Positions 48,406-60,375 of a DNA stretch of 64,000 nucleotides are shown one piece after another (the first letter of the stretch is position 1; each line of letters begins with the position of its first letter). Under the pieces are notes generated by a model, which worked only from the letters and a program-made list of their open reading frames with translations, did not search any database and was not told the DNA's origin. The stretch is from Choanephora cucurbitarum (lineage: Eukaryota; Mucoromycota; Mucoromycetes; Mucorales; Choanephoraceae), in assembly GCA_025331435.1 (NCBI GenBank), contig JAIWNI010000098.1, positions 40,234 to 104,233 of the forward strand. Direction: 5' to 3'. Position numbers and translations under genes: made by a program.

Positions 48406-48980
48406 ATGGTTGAAGTAGTCCGCCTAGCCATTCCAATGCCCAAAGGATTGAGTGCCAAGCAAGTGACAGGCCACTTCAATCCTTCGCCTGATGGTAATTG
48501 TGGCTATAGAGCAATTGCTTATGCCATTTTTGATGATGAAGCCAGTTTTGGCAATGTCAAGCATGAGATGCTTTTATGCTTGAGAAAGAATGAGCAATTC
48601 TACCGCTAGGATTTTAGTAGCTCTCACTCCGCCTCTGAAGTTCTCTCTGGTACATTTGAAAGTATCCAAAGCAAGCTTAGCAACAACGCTTCAGCAGGTA
48701 TCACTGATAGTTGGTCCAATTTCCCGAAATGGTCCAATTAGCAGCAGATATCTTTAGCAGAGCTATTGCTTGCTATACACTCGACAATTAAAGTACCACA
48801 TTCCCTCCTTACTTTTCCCCTCCCTTCCCTGTTCGCACTATTCCTTTACAACTCTACAATAGTCATTTTTACATTGTGGAGCTCAAGCCCAACTCAAAGC
48901 CAAGATGGCCAAGAACTTACCCAGGATACTCCTTTAACTGCGAAAGACACTCTTTAGAAGACTTTTCGCTCATTTATTAA
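48406..48980 (+). pseudogene. OTU-type cysteine protease region of the MULE, decayed
   Basis: Starts with HFNPSPDGNCGYRAIAYAIF, the OTU catalytic DGNC box, followed by KHEMLLCLRKNEQFYR. A TAG at 48607 interrupts the frame, a frameshift lies near 48725-48735 (the text moves to MVQLAADIFSRAIACYTLDN), and a TAA follows. The catalytic His segment is still readable as SHFYIVELKPNSKPRW near 48870. It lies just after the transposase and was probably fused to it or expressed with it. OTU domains are known in some MULE transposases, including the animal Phantom group. Confidence 0.75.
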
Positions 48981-49060
48981 CAAAAACATATGATATGAAT
49001 AAATTATGCCACCTTTAGTTTCCTTTTTTTAAAAAAATTTATTTGAATTCATGCACCCAG

Positions 49061-49134
49061 ATGCTCGAATATTATTGGCTGTTCAAATGCCTACGTAGGC
49101 ATTTGACAAAACCTTGGTGCGCGGAACTTTAATC
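49061..49134 (-). repeat. MULE right terminal inverted repeat
   Basis: 74 bp, contains the perfect 22-bp palindrome centred on CTACGTAG. Confidence 0.9.
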
Positions 49135-49141
49135 TTTTTTT

Positions 49142-50660
49142 GGTGGACCTGACATGCCTGACACCTGTCTTTGAAAGTTCAATTTCGGCGTTACTGATTT
49201 TTAGTTTTCTGAGAGAAAATATCACGCATGAAAAGCATCCAAAAAAAACAGAATATCTGAAAACTCTACTAGACAGTTCAACGCCGGAAGGTTTTCTGCT
49301 ACTAGAGGCTTTGATGTTAATCAAAGAACGCTTCTTAGCGCTTTTGTTCGCATTCAAAATGATATTAAGTTGCAATCATCTTCAGCATCGAGAGTGATCG
49401 AGTCATCCGTAGAAGAGGAAATAGTATGTAGAACAAGCTTGTCATGACATTAACATTTGGACTAAACTTATTTGAAACAACATAAATAGGCTATTGACCA
49501 TAGGGAAATGGATGCATTCAACACTGTTGTCACGCTTGAAGAGCAGAATGAGCTAGAGGAGCTCAGAAAAGAAGCTGGGGAAGATGAAATTGATGATAGC
49601 TTACGTAAAAACAGTATTATCTCGGATTACTTAGAAGATATTCAAAATAGGCCTTCTCAAGAAGACTACCCATCAAAGTATACAAGAGGTACATTTAGGA
49701 TTGAGCCTATGATGCCCTTCTTCCTGTTGAAGAAGAACAAGAAGACTGGGAATCTGTATCATCCTTGAGTCTTTTTTGTGGGTTCTTCACTTGCTGATGA
49801 CTGAAGGACTTGCTGTCGTCCGCTTTCCACATTGCGAATTGAAAATGAAGACTAAGAGATTCGATAAACAGCTTCCTACAAGAAGAATGGCTGACCTTGC
49901 TAGGTAAGACGTCATTTCGGTAGCTTACAGTTGTTAATCTATTGGATTTTAGCTACTTCTATCTTGTATAGATGCGCTTCTTCTGAGTGTGGAAAAAACT
50001 GTTCATGCCCATGATGATTTGATGATCAAACAGCCTCCGCACGAGCTTCAGTTTGTGCTTCCTGCTGTCTTGACACATTTGGGTGTTTCGAAGACTGCTG
50101 CCAATTGATTAAGATCATGCATTTAAAATTCTGTTGGACCTGAGCAATTCCAAAAAAAAATCCTTGTTGAATTGCACAATCTTCGCCACGATTGCATAGA
50201 ACTTCAGTACTTGCTTTCTGTTTACAGAAAAAAGAAGTGATACTGTATTTTATACATTAACAACCTCAGCCTTAGAATAAGTGAAGCTTTATACTAGGAC
50301 TATAATGATGACGGAGACAGCAAGAAGTTCAAGTGCAGCCTTGCTGAAATTGTTGGCAGAGAAGATGGTGCAGTTTCCCGAACTGTAGAGAGTTTGACAA
50401 TACTGTAAGTATGATATACACAAAAACATTAGTGGAGCAATTCTCTAATACACTCAAAATAGGATGAACAAGGTTACCAAGAAGAAGAAGAGCGTTAGAG
50501 AGAAGAAGATAGAAAACATCCTCGAAGCCGTATGGGGCTGCCTGTTATTCAAGCGCATTCTAACAACAACTATTTATATGATTTCCAATTGAGGACATAT
50601 GCCACTACAAGCTATTCAGTGTAGCATGACAAGTGCTCCGGCTTCCAATCTGAGCTCATG
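49142..50660 (+). other. Degenerate coding-like stretch, unclassified
   Basis: Short plus-strand frames without intact domain, such as NELEELRKEAGEDEIDDSLR (49508-49768), FVLPAVLTHLGVSKTAAN (about 50050-50110), and LLKLLAEKMVQFPEL and KKKSVREKKIENILEAVWGC (50330-50560), separated by stops. This resembles an old transposon-derived gene, but no family motif is secure. Confidence 0.4.
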
Positions 50661-50869
50661 AAGGTGTTTAGGCAAGCGTGAACCTTTTTTTTAGCAGCCT
50701 TAAGGTTAGGGGCACCACAACAATAAAAAGAGAAAAAAGGATTGGACAAGGTACGGTGGATAAAACTTTAACCAATAAATAATACATATGTTTTAATAAA
50801 TAATTTACAAATAAAAAAAAGAGGGAAAAAGAAAGACAAAAAAAAAGAGGAAAAGGAAAAGCTTGCTTT

Positions 50870-52692
50870 TCATACTGTTCTTTGCTTCTTCGTATTTGAG
50901 TCAGCAACAGGGTACTCCAACGAAGGGCGGAGCCAAGAAGAGGGGACCAACGAAAGACAAGGAGGAACATCCTCACCAAGCATCTTCAAGGATATTTTCT
51001 TCTGCATATCCAAAATGATTGTCTAAAAAGAACATATAAATATAATCTCGGCTTTCTTTTTTTGTTATTGCACTTACCCTGAGCTGCTCAAAATACTGCA
51101 TTAGAATTGGCAGTCTCAGCAAATCATCGATGCAGGCGACTGACTTGGAGTGCGACAGCTGCACAAAGTCGTATTTACCATCGTCTCCAATCATCATTTT
51201 GAAAGTCTTCAGGTAAGTACCTAACAAATTTTTGAGTGCGATTAGTTTCAAGAAGGCATTATTGGCTTTTTTTTTGACTGATGCGCGAATTACCATCTTC
51301 AATCAAACCACACACGATGGGAGAAGGAACACCAAACAAGACTAGCCTGTCCAGCATAATCTTCAAAAAATTAGCCAGTTTGGCTTCGTCAGACACAAGC
51401 TGCGTAATGTTGGCGTTGGGCTTCTTGAACTCCGCACAGAACACATCAAACCGATAGGTCCCACAAAGAAGCTTCAGCAGGTAATCTGGCTGCAATGCTA
51501 GCCAAGAAGTACTAGCCGAAGCGTTCTTTCTTTTACTGCCTGTTGTTTTTGTTGCTGTTGTTGATGCTGTTGTCTCTGACAATGGCTCTAAAAGAGCAGA
51601 TTGTGCCGACAGAGGTTCTAGGCGGCCTCGACAGCTGACAAATACACGTTAAGCTTTGACTTTGATTTAATTGAAAAGATTTTTTTTACCTGAATCTCTC
51701 TGTGCAACTTATAGTGTCAAAGTACAAATCGAAAAAAGGCAGCAAAACAGATTCTATGTACGTCTGCTCTGTATTGAAACTTGTATTTTCAACCTTTCTT
51801 GCAAAGATTTGCAACAGCTTCAAGCAAAGGCATCTTTCTTCATCTTCTTCTTCTTCAGCAAGGTACATCTCCTTGAGCACAAGCAGCTTAACTTCTTTCT
51901 TCTCATCTTTCAGCAGTTTCTATTATGTTTCAAAAAAAAAAAGAAGTCTGAGTATCAGAACCATGAGAAAATGAAGCTGCGTACTAAGAGTTACCTGAAC
52001 AACACGGAAACAAAGCATCACTGTCTTATCGCTGCACTCTTTCAATCCGTATTCTAACTTTAGCTGCTTCTTTATAGATTGCTCATCTTGAGCTAAGCCA
52101 AGTTCTTTTAAAATGCTCATGCTTTTATCGAAATAAACGATATGATTTAGCATCCTGTAAATGAACATGATTAGTTACTGTAGAAACCGGCACTTATAAT
52201 CACTTACAATACAGCGGCCGTTGGCATTTTCTTGCCTTGGTCTGCTTGTTGGAATGCTGATTTTCTGTAACCAAGTAGCTTTGCTGAAACGTCTTTATCA
52301 GCAACAGACCACTATTGAGAAAAATAAAGTTAGCGAATATGAGCCTTTGTTTTATTGTCAAATATAAAATACCTTGATGGATGCAGTCTTAATGTTATCA
52401 GATCTGTAGTATCTGATGAGCTTGGCAGAAGAACTGGTACTTCTCGTGGTATCTTGTTTTTCTTCTTGTTTTTCTTCTTGTTCTTCTTCTTTTTCTTTTT
52501 TTCCTTCTTGTTCTTCTTCTTGTTCTTCCTTCTCTTTGCCATTAAAGGCCCTGTCACAACCATCAAGTTCCTAATTTTTTCATTAGTAAAAAGTCAAAGG
52601 TAAATGAGAGGCAAACTCACAACTTCGCAACCAAATTCAAAAGCGATTTGCTTGAACAATCGTTTGATTGCTTCTTTTTTTGTTGCTGTCAT
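50870..52692 (-). CDS. Eight-exon gene of unknown function
   Basis: Exons on minus: 52692-52621, 52570-52373, 52311-52208, 52154-51995, 51919-51690, 51634-51294, 51220-51078 and 51022-50870. Introns are 50-75 nt GT-AG; every phase agrees and the result is an uninterrupted 466-aa protein. I do not recognise the family. Visible features: an Glu/Gln/Lys-rich low-complexity tract (about 37-65); a middle part with KLLGYRKSAFQQADQGKKMP and MLCFRVVQ; then RYIESVLLPFFDLYFDTISC-like text (TYIESVLLPFFDLYF) and PDYLLKLLCGTYRFDVFCAE; a Lys-rich region; and DFVQLSHSKSVACIDDLLRL. The PDY...E spacing could hint at a PD-(D/E)xK-like fold, but that is speculation. It is surrounded by transposon debris, yet is itself intact and spliced, which argues for a maintained gene, possibly of an expanded lineage-specific family. 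Confidence 0.7.
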
Positions 52693-53206
52693 TTCATGGC
52701 AATTTAATTGTTCATAATTTAAGCAGACAAAGCTGCGGAGAGAAGCAGGCGTTTTTTGGTCTTTGCAATGACTTATGTAATCAGTTATTACTATAGAGTA
52801 GGTTAGTACCTATTTTCATTTGAGTCAAGCTACCGGCACTACTTACATTTTTTAGGATTCATTAAAGGAAGAGTGCGGAAAAGGTGTATCTCTAGTACAT
52901 TTATAAATATTGGTTTTTCGAACTGGATTTGCACATTGATTTGATTCAGTCACAAAATGACCATATTGCAACGCCGACTTGACAAGCACAACCCATTTCC
53001 TTGATCTAGTCAAATGATTGAGTGATATATAAATATGCATGCAATCTATTACCTAAGACGTTTCATAACTTTTCTTCTTTTCCTCAACTTTTCTTATTTC
53101 TTATTTGACTTGGCATTTCTTACTTTTCATATTTCATATTCTAAACCAACAACTACAATTGGTATGACTATATTATACATTTTTTATATATTTTATTAAC
53201 ACAATA

Positions 53207-53384
53207 GGGGGGCTCAATAATACTTCATCTTTTTATACATCTAACTTTTTACATCTGCGGAATTTTAAATACACCCAATAAAAGCTCACGCATAGTTTTG
53301 GTTGGGCTTTTATTGGGTGTATTTAAAATTCCGCAGATGTAAAAAGTTAGATGTATAAAAAGATGAAGTATTATTGAGCCCCTC
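53207..53384. mobile_element. 178-bp foldback MITE
   Basis: Two 79-bp arms (53207-53285 and 53306-53384) are inverse complements with one mismatch seen (second base of the terminus) around a 20-bp loop. Ends read GGGGGGCTCAATAATAC and its complement, flanked by TA on both sides (53205-53206, 53385-53386), as expected for Tc1/mariner-type insertion. No coding capacity. It lies 140 bp upstream of the gypsy gag remnant. Confidence 0.9.
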
Positions 53385-53526
53385 TAATAAACAGTTGGTT
53401 TTATTTTTAAAGACAGAAATCAATCCGTCACAAAACATTTGGTGCCTTCTGCCAGAAAGTAATCTACTTTAGTCGATCAAGATCATAAAATTATCCAAAC
53501 TAAGGGAACCTCCTCTGGCCAAACCT

Positions 53527-54253
53527 ATGTTTATCAAATTCGAAATACCAAAATTTGATCCTGAGAAGGATGATGCTGAACTCTGGTTGTATCGCTACGA
53601 AAAGGCTAGCAAACTGAACAATTGGTCCAAAGAAATAAGACTAAATTACGTCGATAATTGCTTTAATTATGAAATGCAATTATGGTATGTACGTAATAAG
53701 TTTACCAATTTGGAGAAATTCAAGTCTAGCTTTCTTCAAAACTACTCTAAGAAGATTGATATCGATAAACTGGTTGTGCAAATTATCAGTATCAAGATGA
53801 GCCCTCATGAAGGAATACACCATTATTTCAACCGTTTTGAACTCTTGAGAAACCAGTATGTTAAGGAGTCGATGAAACGTGATATAAAGACAAAAACGAA
53901 TGTATTTGACGCCCCTTCCCAAGTTCCAAGAACGGATCCTTCCTCGTCCAAAGAAACAGAACCTGTTACACAACAGGAGAACAAGGAAGAAGAAGACAAT
54001 TTTATTCTTATCGAAAAGGGATTCAATTAAGCATTTCATTAATGGTGTCTCATCAGCAAACTTACGACGTATACTCAGATCAAGAAAACCTCAAACTATG
54101 GAAGAAGCAATGAGCATCACAGACGAATTACAAGAAGGAGAAGAGTTCCTTGAAGATGAAGAAGCCCCTTTTGTGCCCCGTCAAAATGATGAAACAGATC
54201 GTAGTGTCAACGATAAAAACAAAGCTGCAACCTGTTTGCTTGACTGCCAATGA
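53527..54253 (+). pseudogene. Ty3/gypsy gag remnant
   Basis: The first frame (53527-54030) reads MFIKFEIPKFDPEKDDAELW LYRYEKASKLNNWSK..., then DKLVVQIISIKMSPHEGIHHYFNRFELL, a retrotransposon gag core. It is followed in another frame (about 54020-54253) by SIKHFINGVSSANLRRILRS and TMEEAMSITDELQEGEEFLED. A frameshift near 54025 separates the two; no CCHC knuckle was found. Confidence 0.72.
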
Positions 54254-54364
54254 AAACAAATCGTCTAAGGATGCTGTAAAGGTTACAAGAAGAACTCGAG
54301 ATTTGGAAGCGGAAAAGGAATTGAAGCCATCGTCGACCAGATCCTTGAGGAGAGCACTCACACT

Positions 54365-55246
54365 ATGTCGCTGAAACAGATTGGCTTCATCTCTCCACCA
54401 GTTCGTTCTCGGTTAAAAACTCGATTAACTAAGAGCCATAATAAGGTTCAACTAGTAAATGGCATGAACACATCTCTTTTGACAGAGACCTATGAACAAG
54501 ACCAATCTTCTGCCAAAGGTTCTGGTGCCCCTAAAATAATTGTAACCGTCAATGGTCATCCTTGTGAAATTATTTTAGATGGAGGTTGTACTGGTTGCAT
54601 CATCAGCAAACAACTTGCTATCAAGATCGGGGTGGTTGAAGCTGACCCTGTTGACGTCAACGTTATGTTTGGAGATGGTACATTCCAATCACCCATAGGT
54701 GTCATTACCGGATTGACGATCGAATTTGGTGAACTTGCCTATACTAACGTCAAGGCATTGTGTTTTGATGTAGCTGACCGATACGATTTTATTATTGGAC
54801 GCCAAGGCCTACATGACTTGAAGATAGGAACTGATTGGCCCAATCACTATTGGTATGCCAATACTAACTCTGTTGAAAAACCATCACAAGTTCACTACCG
54901 AACAAACTTCAGAGATGATCAAGATGATGATGATGCTGAGTTTGATGAAGCGCTCTATGAAGAAGGTTTTCTCATGATTGAAGATTATGACGATGATAGA
55001 TACAAGACCGAAGTACCCAATATAGCCCAACCTATGGTACATAATGGAACCAGTGTTCTGACTGACCAAATAAAGGAGCGGAACAAAGTTTATGATAATA
55101 CCAAGCAAAAATTAGACACTCTTATCAATAAATATGAAGATTGCTTTGGCACAAACTATTCACAGGTTCAACTTCAATTTGCTGAAAGGCCTTTAAGAAA
55201 TCCAATGGAGCATACCAAGCAGCACCAGCTAGACTTTCAATTGTAA
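54365..55246 (+). pseudogene. Ty3/gypsy protease and start of pol
   Basis: Open frame of 293 codons. The retropepsin core reads KIIVTVNGHPCEIILDGGCT GCIIS: the catalytic Asp is present but the usual DS/TG is DGG. The flap region reads VMFGDGTFQSPIGVI and the ALA/ILG-like motif YDFIIGRQGLHDLKIGTDW. The frame ends at 55246 just where the reverse transcriptase should begin; the RT start lies downstream but on the other strand. Confidence 0.75.
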
Positions 55247-55526
55247 TATAACGATATAATCGATAACAGTAATAAATCAATCAGACTAAAGAAAAGTTGT
55301 CCTTTATTAAATATGTATTTTCTATCTCTATTTATACTAATGGTGGATCCAATCTATTAACCGAGTATTTCCCATACAACTCATTACATAGTACTCTTTG
55401 TTTGTTTACTTAGAACGTATAGAATTGATGGATCAATATATCCATATATGTTAATGTCGTGATGACTAATCTGACTTTAGAAACTGTTATTGTTCCCAAT
55501 ATGGCATGTATACAACATCAATTATA

Positions 55527-55820
55527 TTAGGAAGAGGCCATGGGTCTCTTACTGTCACTGCATTCAAATCCATGAAATTGGAGATAAGTCTTTTGTTGCC
55601 TGTTCTTTGGTACATAGCGGCATGGAAAAGACCATCCCGCATTACCAGAAGTGCCTAGGACATGTGTAGAAGGTACTACAACACCATTATCAACTATTTC
55701 TTCCAAGTCCTTTTTCATGTCTTGTTTTTCAGCAAAGGAAAGGAAAGCGTATGGTCTTTTATAAGTCGGTTTAGCATCCCCTGTGTTCACATGGAACTGA
55801 ACAAGATTGGTTACAGACAA
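55527..55820 (-). pseudogene. Ty3/gypsy reverse transcriptase N-terminal fragment, inverted
   Basis: On the minus strand: VNTGDAKPTYKRPYAFLSFA EKQDMKKDLEEIVDNGVVVPSTH and GNAGWSFPCRYVPK. This is the first part of a gypsy RT (H.I.TGDA.P....PYR, then the S.WA.PVV.V.KK-like block). Its orientation is opposite to the protease and to the RT-RNase H piece at 56306-57109. Confidence 0.75.
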
Positions 55821-56305
55821 GTAACTCTGTCCCTAAGTCAACTATTGCAACACCACGGGGGAACTACAGCTACAAGGTCTTGCCTTTTGTGTAGCAAGAC
55901 TCTATGTAGTTATTGATCCATTACCATATTAGTACCTTCATACCTTTCTTACTTTGGCCTATCATATCAGTTCAACCATTATTGAGTCATATATCATTCT
56001 GGATATCAACTTGCATACCAGTGAATATAGAACCGCTAGATAAGCTGAACATGATAGAAATATTCTAGATACTTTTAAAAAGTACAGCAGAGAAATAGGA
56101 ATGATAGTTTATTCTACAATCACCAATAATTTAAGGTTAACTATTCTGTCGGAAAATTACTGTTCACTATAATTCAGGAACGTAACAAAATCATATAAAT
56201 AGTGATAGATCATTAGTATAGAAAAGACTTTAGACTAATCCTCAATAAAGACGAATATAGTCGACTCCTCTTGTTTTTTTTATCTTTTTTTTATTACATT
56301 TTGGA

Positions 56306-57109
56306 GTGATCAATGGGCCAGCATGCTTCAGTCGTTGTATATATCTTGCATTGCAACCATTTCTCAATGAATTTGCTACAAGTTATTTAGATGACATTAC
56401 CTTGTATTCACATTCACAAGAACAACATCTAGAACACATTGAAGCATTACTGAAACGACTTCATGAAGTCAAACTTACTATCAGTGCATCGAAAACTTTT
56501 TTCTTTCAAGAGAGTATTGTGATACTAGGGTTCAAAGTAAATCGAAATAGCGTCAAACCTGTACAGTCCAAACTGAACAAAATTGCTGGTTTTCCTCGTC
56601 CCAACAATACCACTGGCGTACGTACCTTCATCAACCTTTGTGGATTCTATCGACGCCACATACCGCATTTTGCCGATAAAGCAGCCCCTTTGAATGACCT
56701 TCTAAAAAGGAGATCTGCCTTCATCTGGACCGAACGATGTCAAGAATCTTTCGAACAATTGAAAGAGGCACTGTCCAATGCCACTACCTTGTTCCTACCT
56801 ACTGCCAATACTAAATACAATTTATATACTGATGCCTCAGACATTGGAATTGGTGTTTGTCTTTCTGCGGTGCTGGACAATGATGAAGAAAAACCAGTTT
56901 GTTTTCTTTCCAGAAAACTTCAACCAATAGAAACACGTTATCCAACCGTAGAAAAGGAACTCTTGGCAGTTATTTATGCATTAACCAAGTTGCGTAAATA
57001 TCTTTTGGACAAAAGATTCACCTTGTATTGCGATAATACAGCGGTATGTTATTTGTTCCGAAAAGCTGAACCATCTCAACGCCTTCAACGCTGGATATTG
57101 TGCACCTGA
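56306..57109 (+). pseudogene. Ty3/gypsy reverse transcriptase and RNase H fragment
   Basis: A 267-codon frame. It contains NGPACFSRCIYLALQPFLNE, the RT active site YLDDITLYS, and GFKVNRNSVKPVQSKLNKIA, FINLCGFYRRHIPHFA and APLNDLLKRR of the RT thumb and connection. RNase H follows with YNLYTDASDIGIGVCL, YPTVEKELLAVIYAL and TLYCDNTAVCYLF. It stops within RNase H; no integrase follows. Confidence 0.82.
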
Positions 57110-58020
57110 TTTATCAAGTGTCGAAATAATTCAAAAGATTGAAATCAGACAAAGAATTACTGCTTTATTGAAGAAATGAAAGGTCTTTTGTATACTACAT
57201 TAGCTTGTGTCAGATATCATTTATTCCTGTCTATATAGGCGAGTAGTCATTGAGAGATATGAGCGAGTCGCTTGTATCTTAAGTACGCGCGCTGGTAACA
57301 GGTACCATTCATTGTTTGCTTGATCGTTTAGCACATTTATTTGTGCATATTTCCAAGCTAATCGCCAGTGGCGTGTTTCATTTATATTAAACAAGCATAT
57401 TTTGGGATGACGTGAAATGATGTTTAGTGGCGCTCCTGATTTACACACTTAAGTTTGGGATTGAAACCTACTGATTAGCTGTACACCAAAAGGATGTAGC
57501 TCTTAATTAGAATGCAAACAAGAGCTGCCCGATAGAACTTGTATTTGAATGAAAGTGAACGAAAAGAAAGAATTGTCTAGAATAAAACATGTTCTCTTTA
57601 TACAATTCAATTTGTAGTTGTGTAGGGTGTCATTCGTGTTGGCGCAGAAAACGCCCAATTTCATAGATACAGTCTGTCTTGTCCCTTAACTGGATTCTTT
57701 CTTTCCCCCATGTCTATCTATCAGAGTTACTTTACTCTCCTTCTTTCCTCTTAATGACAAGCGCTGGAGGATCACTCTATTTCGGCTGACAGGACCATTG
57801 CTTTTAGGTAAGAACTTAAAGTACTAAGGTTTTGAACAACCTACTTTGACTCTTGCCAGAAAGAAAAAAAGTCGGCAAATATTGAAGACTGGTTAAAGCG
57901 AAGCATTTCAGGTATTCTCGAAAAAGAAAAAAGACTCATAGTAGGAACAGAAAATGATTTTTTAATCTATCTTGACACATTCTCATGTTTGTATATACAA
58001 ATCAATACTGTTATTTCTCA
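57110..58020. other. Region after the gypsy remnant, no gene
   Basis: A minus-strand frame at 57221-57448 (MCKSGAPLNIISRHPKICLF then ETRHWRLAWKYAQINV) looks coding-like and may be another transposon scrap, not classified. The remainder is AT-rich 3' flank of the CSM1-like gene. Confidence 0.4.
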
Positions 58021-59243
58021 TTAGTTTTTGTTCATGATAGAGGATAGCCTCCAAAAGAAAATAGGTAGGTTTTCTGTTTCAAACTCGACATCTTCTTTGA
58101 GAAAGGCAGGTAAAATTGCAATAAAATCGTCTCTTCGCGGATCTAGAGTAGGCGAATAATTAACCATGCGGCTTTTGTCTTTTGGAACCTGCAATGTGAA
58201 TTGAAATGCTTTAAATTGAAGATTGTTAGAATACATTTGAATTAAATATCTTAAATACAAAACATACATCCTGTTGTGCCAGCAATAACGCAGTTATATA
58301 TATAGCTACCATCCATCTCTTTACAACCTCTAATAACAACTGTTGTCAAATCTTCATATAGACTTATAATAGGTTTTTCTGACAATGATGAGTTGCGCTC
58401 TGCTGATCTTGGATTCTGTTCAGCGCGCTGTGGTACACGAGCAATTTCCTTTTCCAGTTCAGCAATTTTGAGCTCTAATGTTTAGTTAGTGAACTGAAGC
58501 AAACCTCTTCGTTTTTGTTTTGCATGGCTCTTGGCACTTTACCTGCTGCTTTTAATTTTTGATAATCTTGAGCATGAGGAGGTCGATTAAAGCTTGATTT
58601 GCTTATCGCTAGACCAGACCGTTCACCTCTCTGTAAGAACTGCTCCACTTCACTTTTTAGATTCACGAATGCTTTATATATATATCAGATAAAATATAAA
58701 TAAGATCTCATATTATGCAAGTTACCTTGATCTTTTGCATCAGACCACTCAATATAGTTTCTTAACTCTGCCTCAGCATCAGTATACCTCACGCGCTGTA
58801 TTTCCTCTAGATGTTTTTGTAGCTCCTTGTTGTGTCTTTCAAGCTTCATATAAATACACTCAAAAAAATGAATGAATTGTTGTCAATCAGTCTTGACTGT
58901 GATACAATACCAAATCAGCTTTTCTTTTCCAATATTCAACCTCTTCTCTATACTGTTTTATTTCGATTCCTTCGTTTCCTGTCAGCTTCTCCCTTGCGGT
59001 TTGCTGATTCAGGATGTCAGCTTGTCGCTCCTCTTCTGCAACACGCAAAATCTCGCTCGTCTGAAGAGTTCGTCTTCTTCCTCCGGTTGTTGGAAGTCCA
59101 TGACTGAATTCATTGCGTTCTGGGGCATAAACTGGTATTGCTGGTTTATAGCTTCTTTTGTCCTGCAATGCCTTTTGAGGGTATCTTGCATATTTTCCAG
59201 TATAAGAATGAGGATCGAGCGAAGGTCTTTTGGCAGAATCCAT
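58021..59243 (-). CDS. CSM1: Monopolin/kinetochore subunit CSM1/PCS1
   Basis: Five exons on minus: 59243-58911, 58843-58726, 58671-58543, 58474-58268 and 58208-58021. Introns are 54-68 nt GT-AG and phases agree; 324 aa. Csm1 (S. pombe Pcs1) forms V-shaped coiled-coil dimers that cross-link kinetochore components and act at rDNA. The N-terminus is basic and disordered, the middle is coiled coil (EVEYWKRKADLLERHNKELQ; LKIAELEKEIA). The C-terminal globular Csm1 domain reads ISLYEDLTTVVIRGCKEMDG, YIYNCVIAGTTGSFQFTLQV, DKSRMVNYSPTLDPRRD, and ILPAFLKEDVEFETENLPIF with FWRLSSIMN. Length and order fit the family. It is divergent from thymidylate synthase. Confidence 0.85.
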
Positions 59244-60309
<1,066 letters not shown>

Positions 60310-60375
60310 AAATAAAATTAAATCCACGATACTTGAACTGGTCTTTTCCTTTTTCTTTTGTACACAATTAATTGG

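Larger units (their letters stand above)
45326..49134 (+). mobile_element. Mutator-like element (MULE) with OTU region
   Basis: A 3809-bp element with terminal inverted repeats: left 45326-45412 (87 bp) and right 49061-49134 (74 bp). Both start GATTAAAGTTCCGCGCACC; the left one carries a 13-bp tandem duplication that accounts for the length difference. Each TIR contains a near-perfect 22-bp palindrome around GCCTACGTAGGC (45368-45389, one mismatch; 49084-49105, perfect). T7 flanks both ends (45319-45325, 49135-49141), either a target duplication or insertion in a T tract. Inside are a spliced transposase (45486-48387) and a decayed OTU protease region (48406-48980). Confidence 0.88.

Noticed and set aside
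53207..53384. Rho-independent terminator
   Set aside because: Arm length, the TA flanks and eukaryotic context fit a MITE, not a terminator.
58268..58474. Possible frameshift in the CSM1 coiled coil
   Set aside because: An apparent extra base arose from miscounting; with correct coordinates the exon is in phase.
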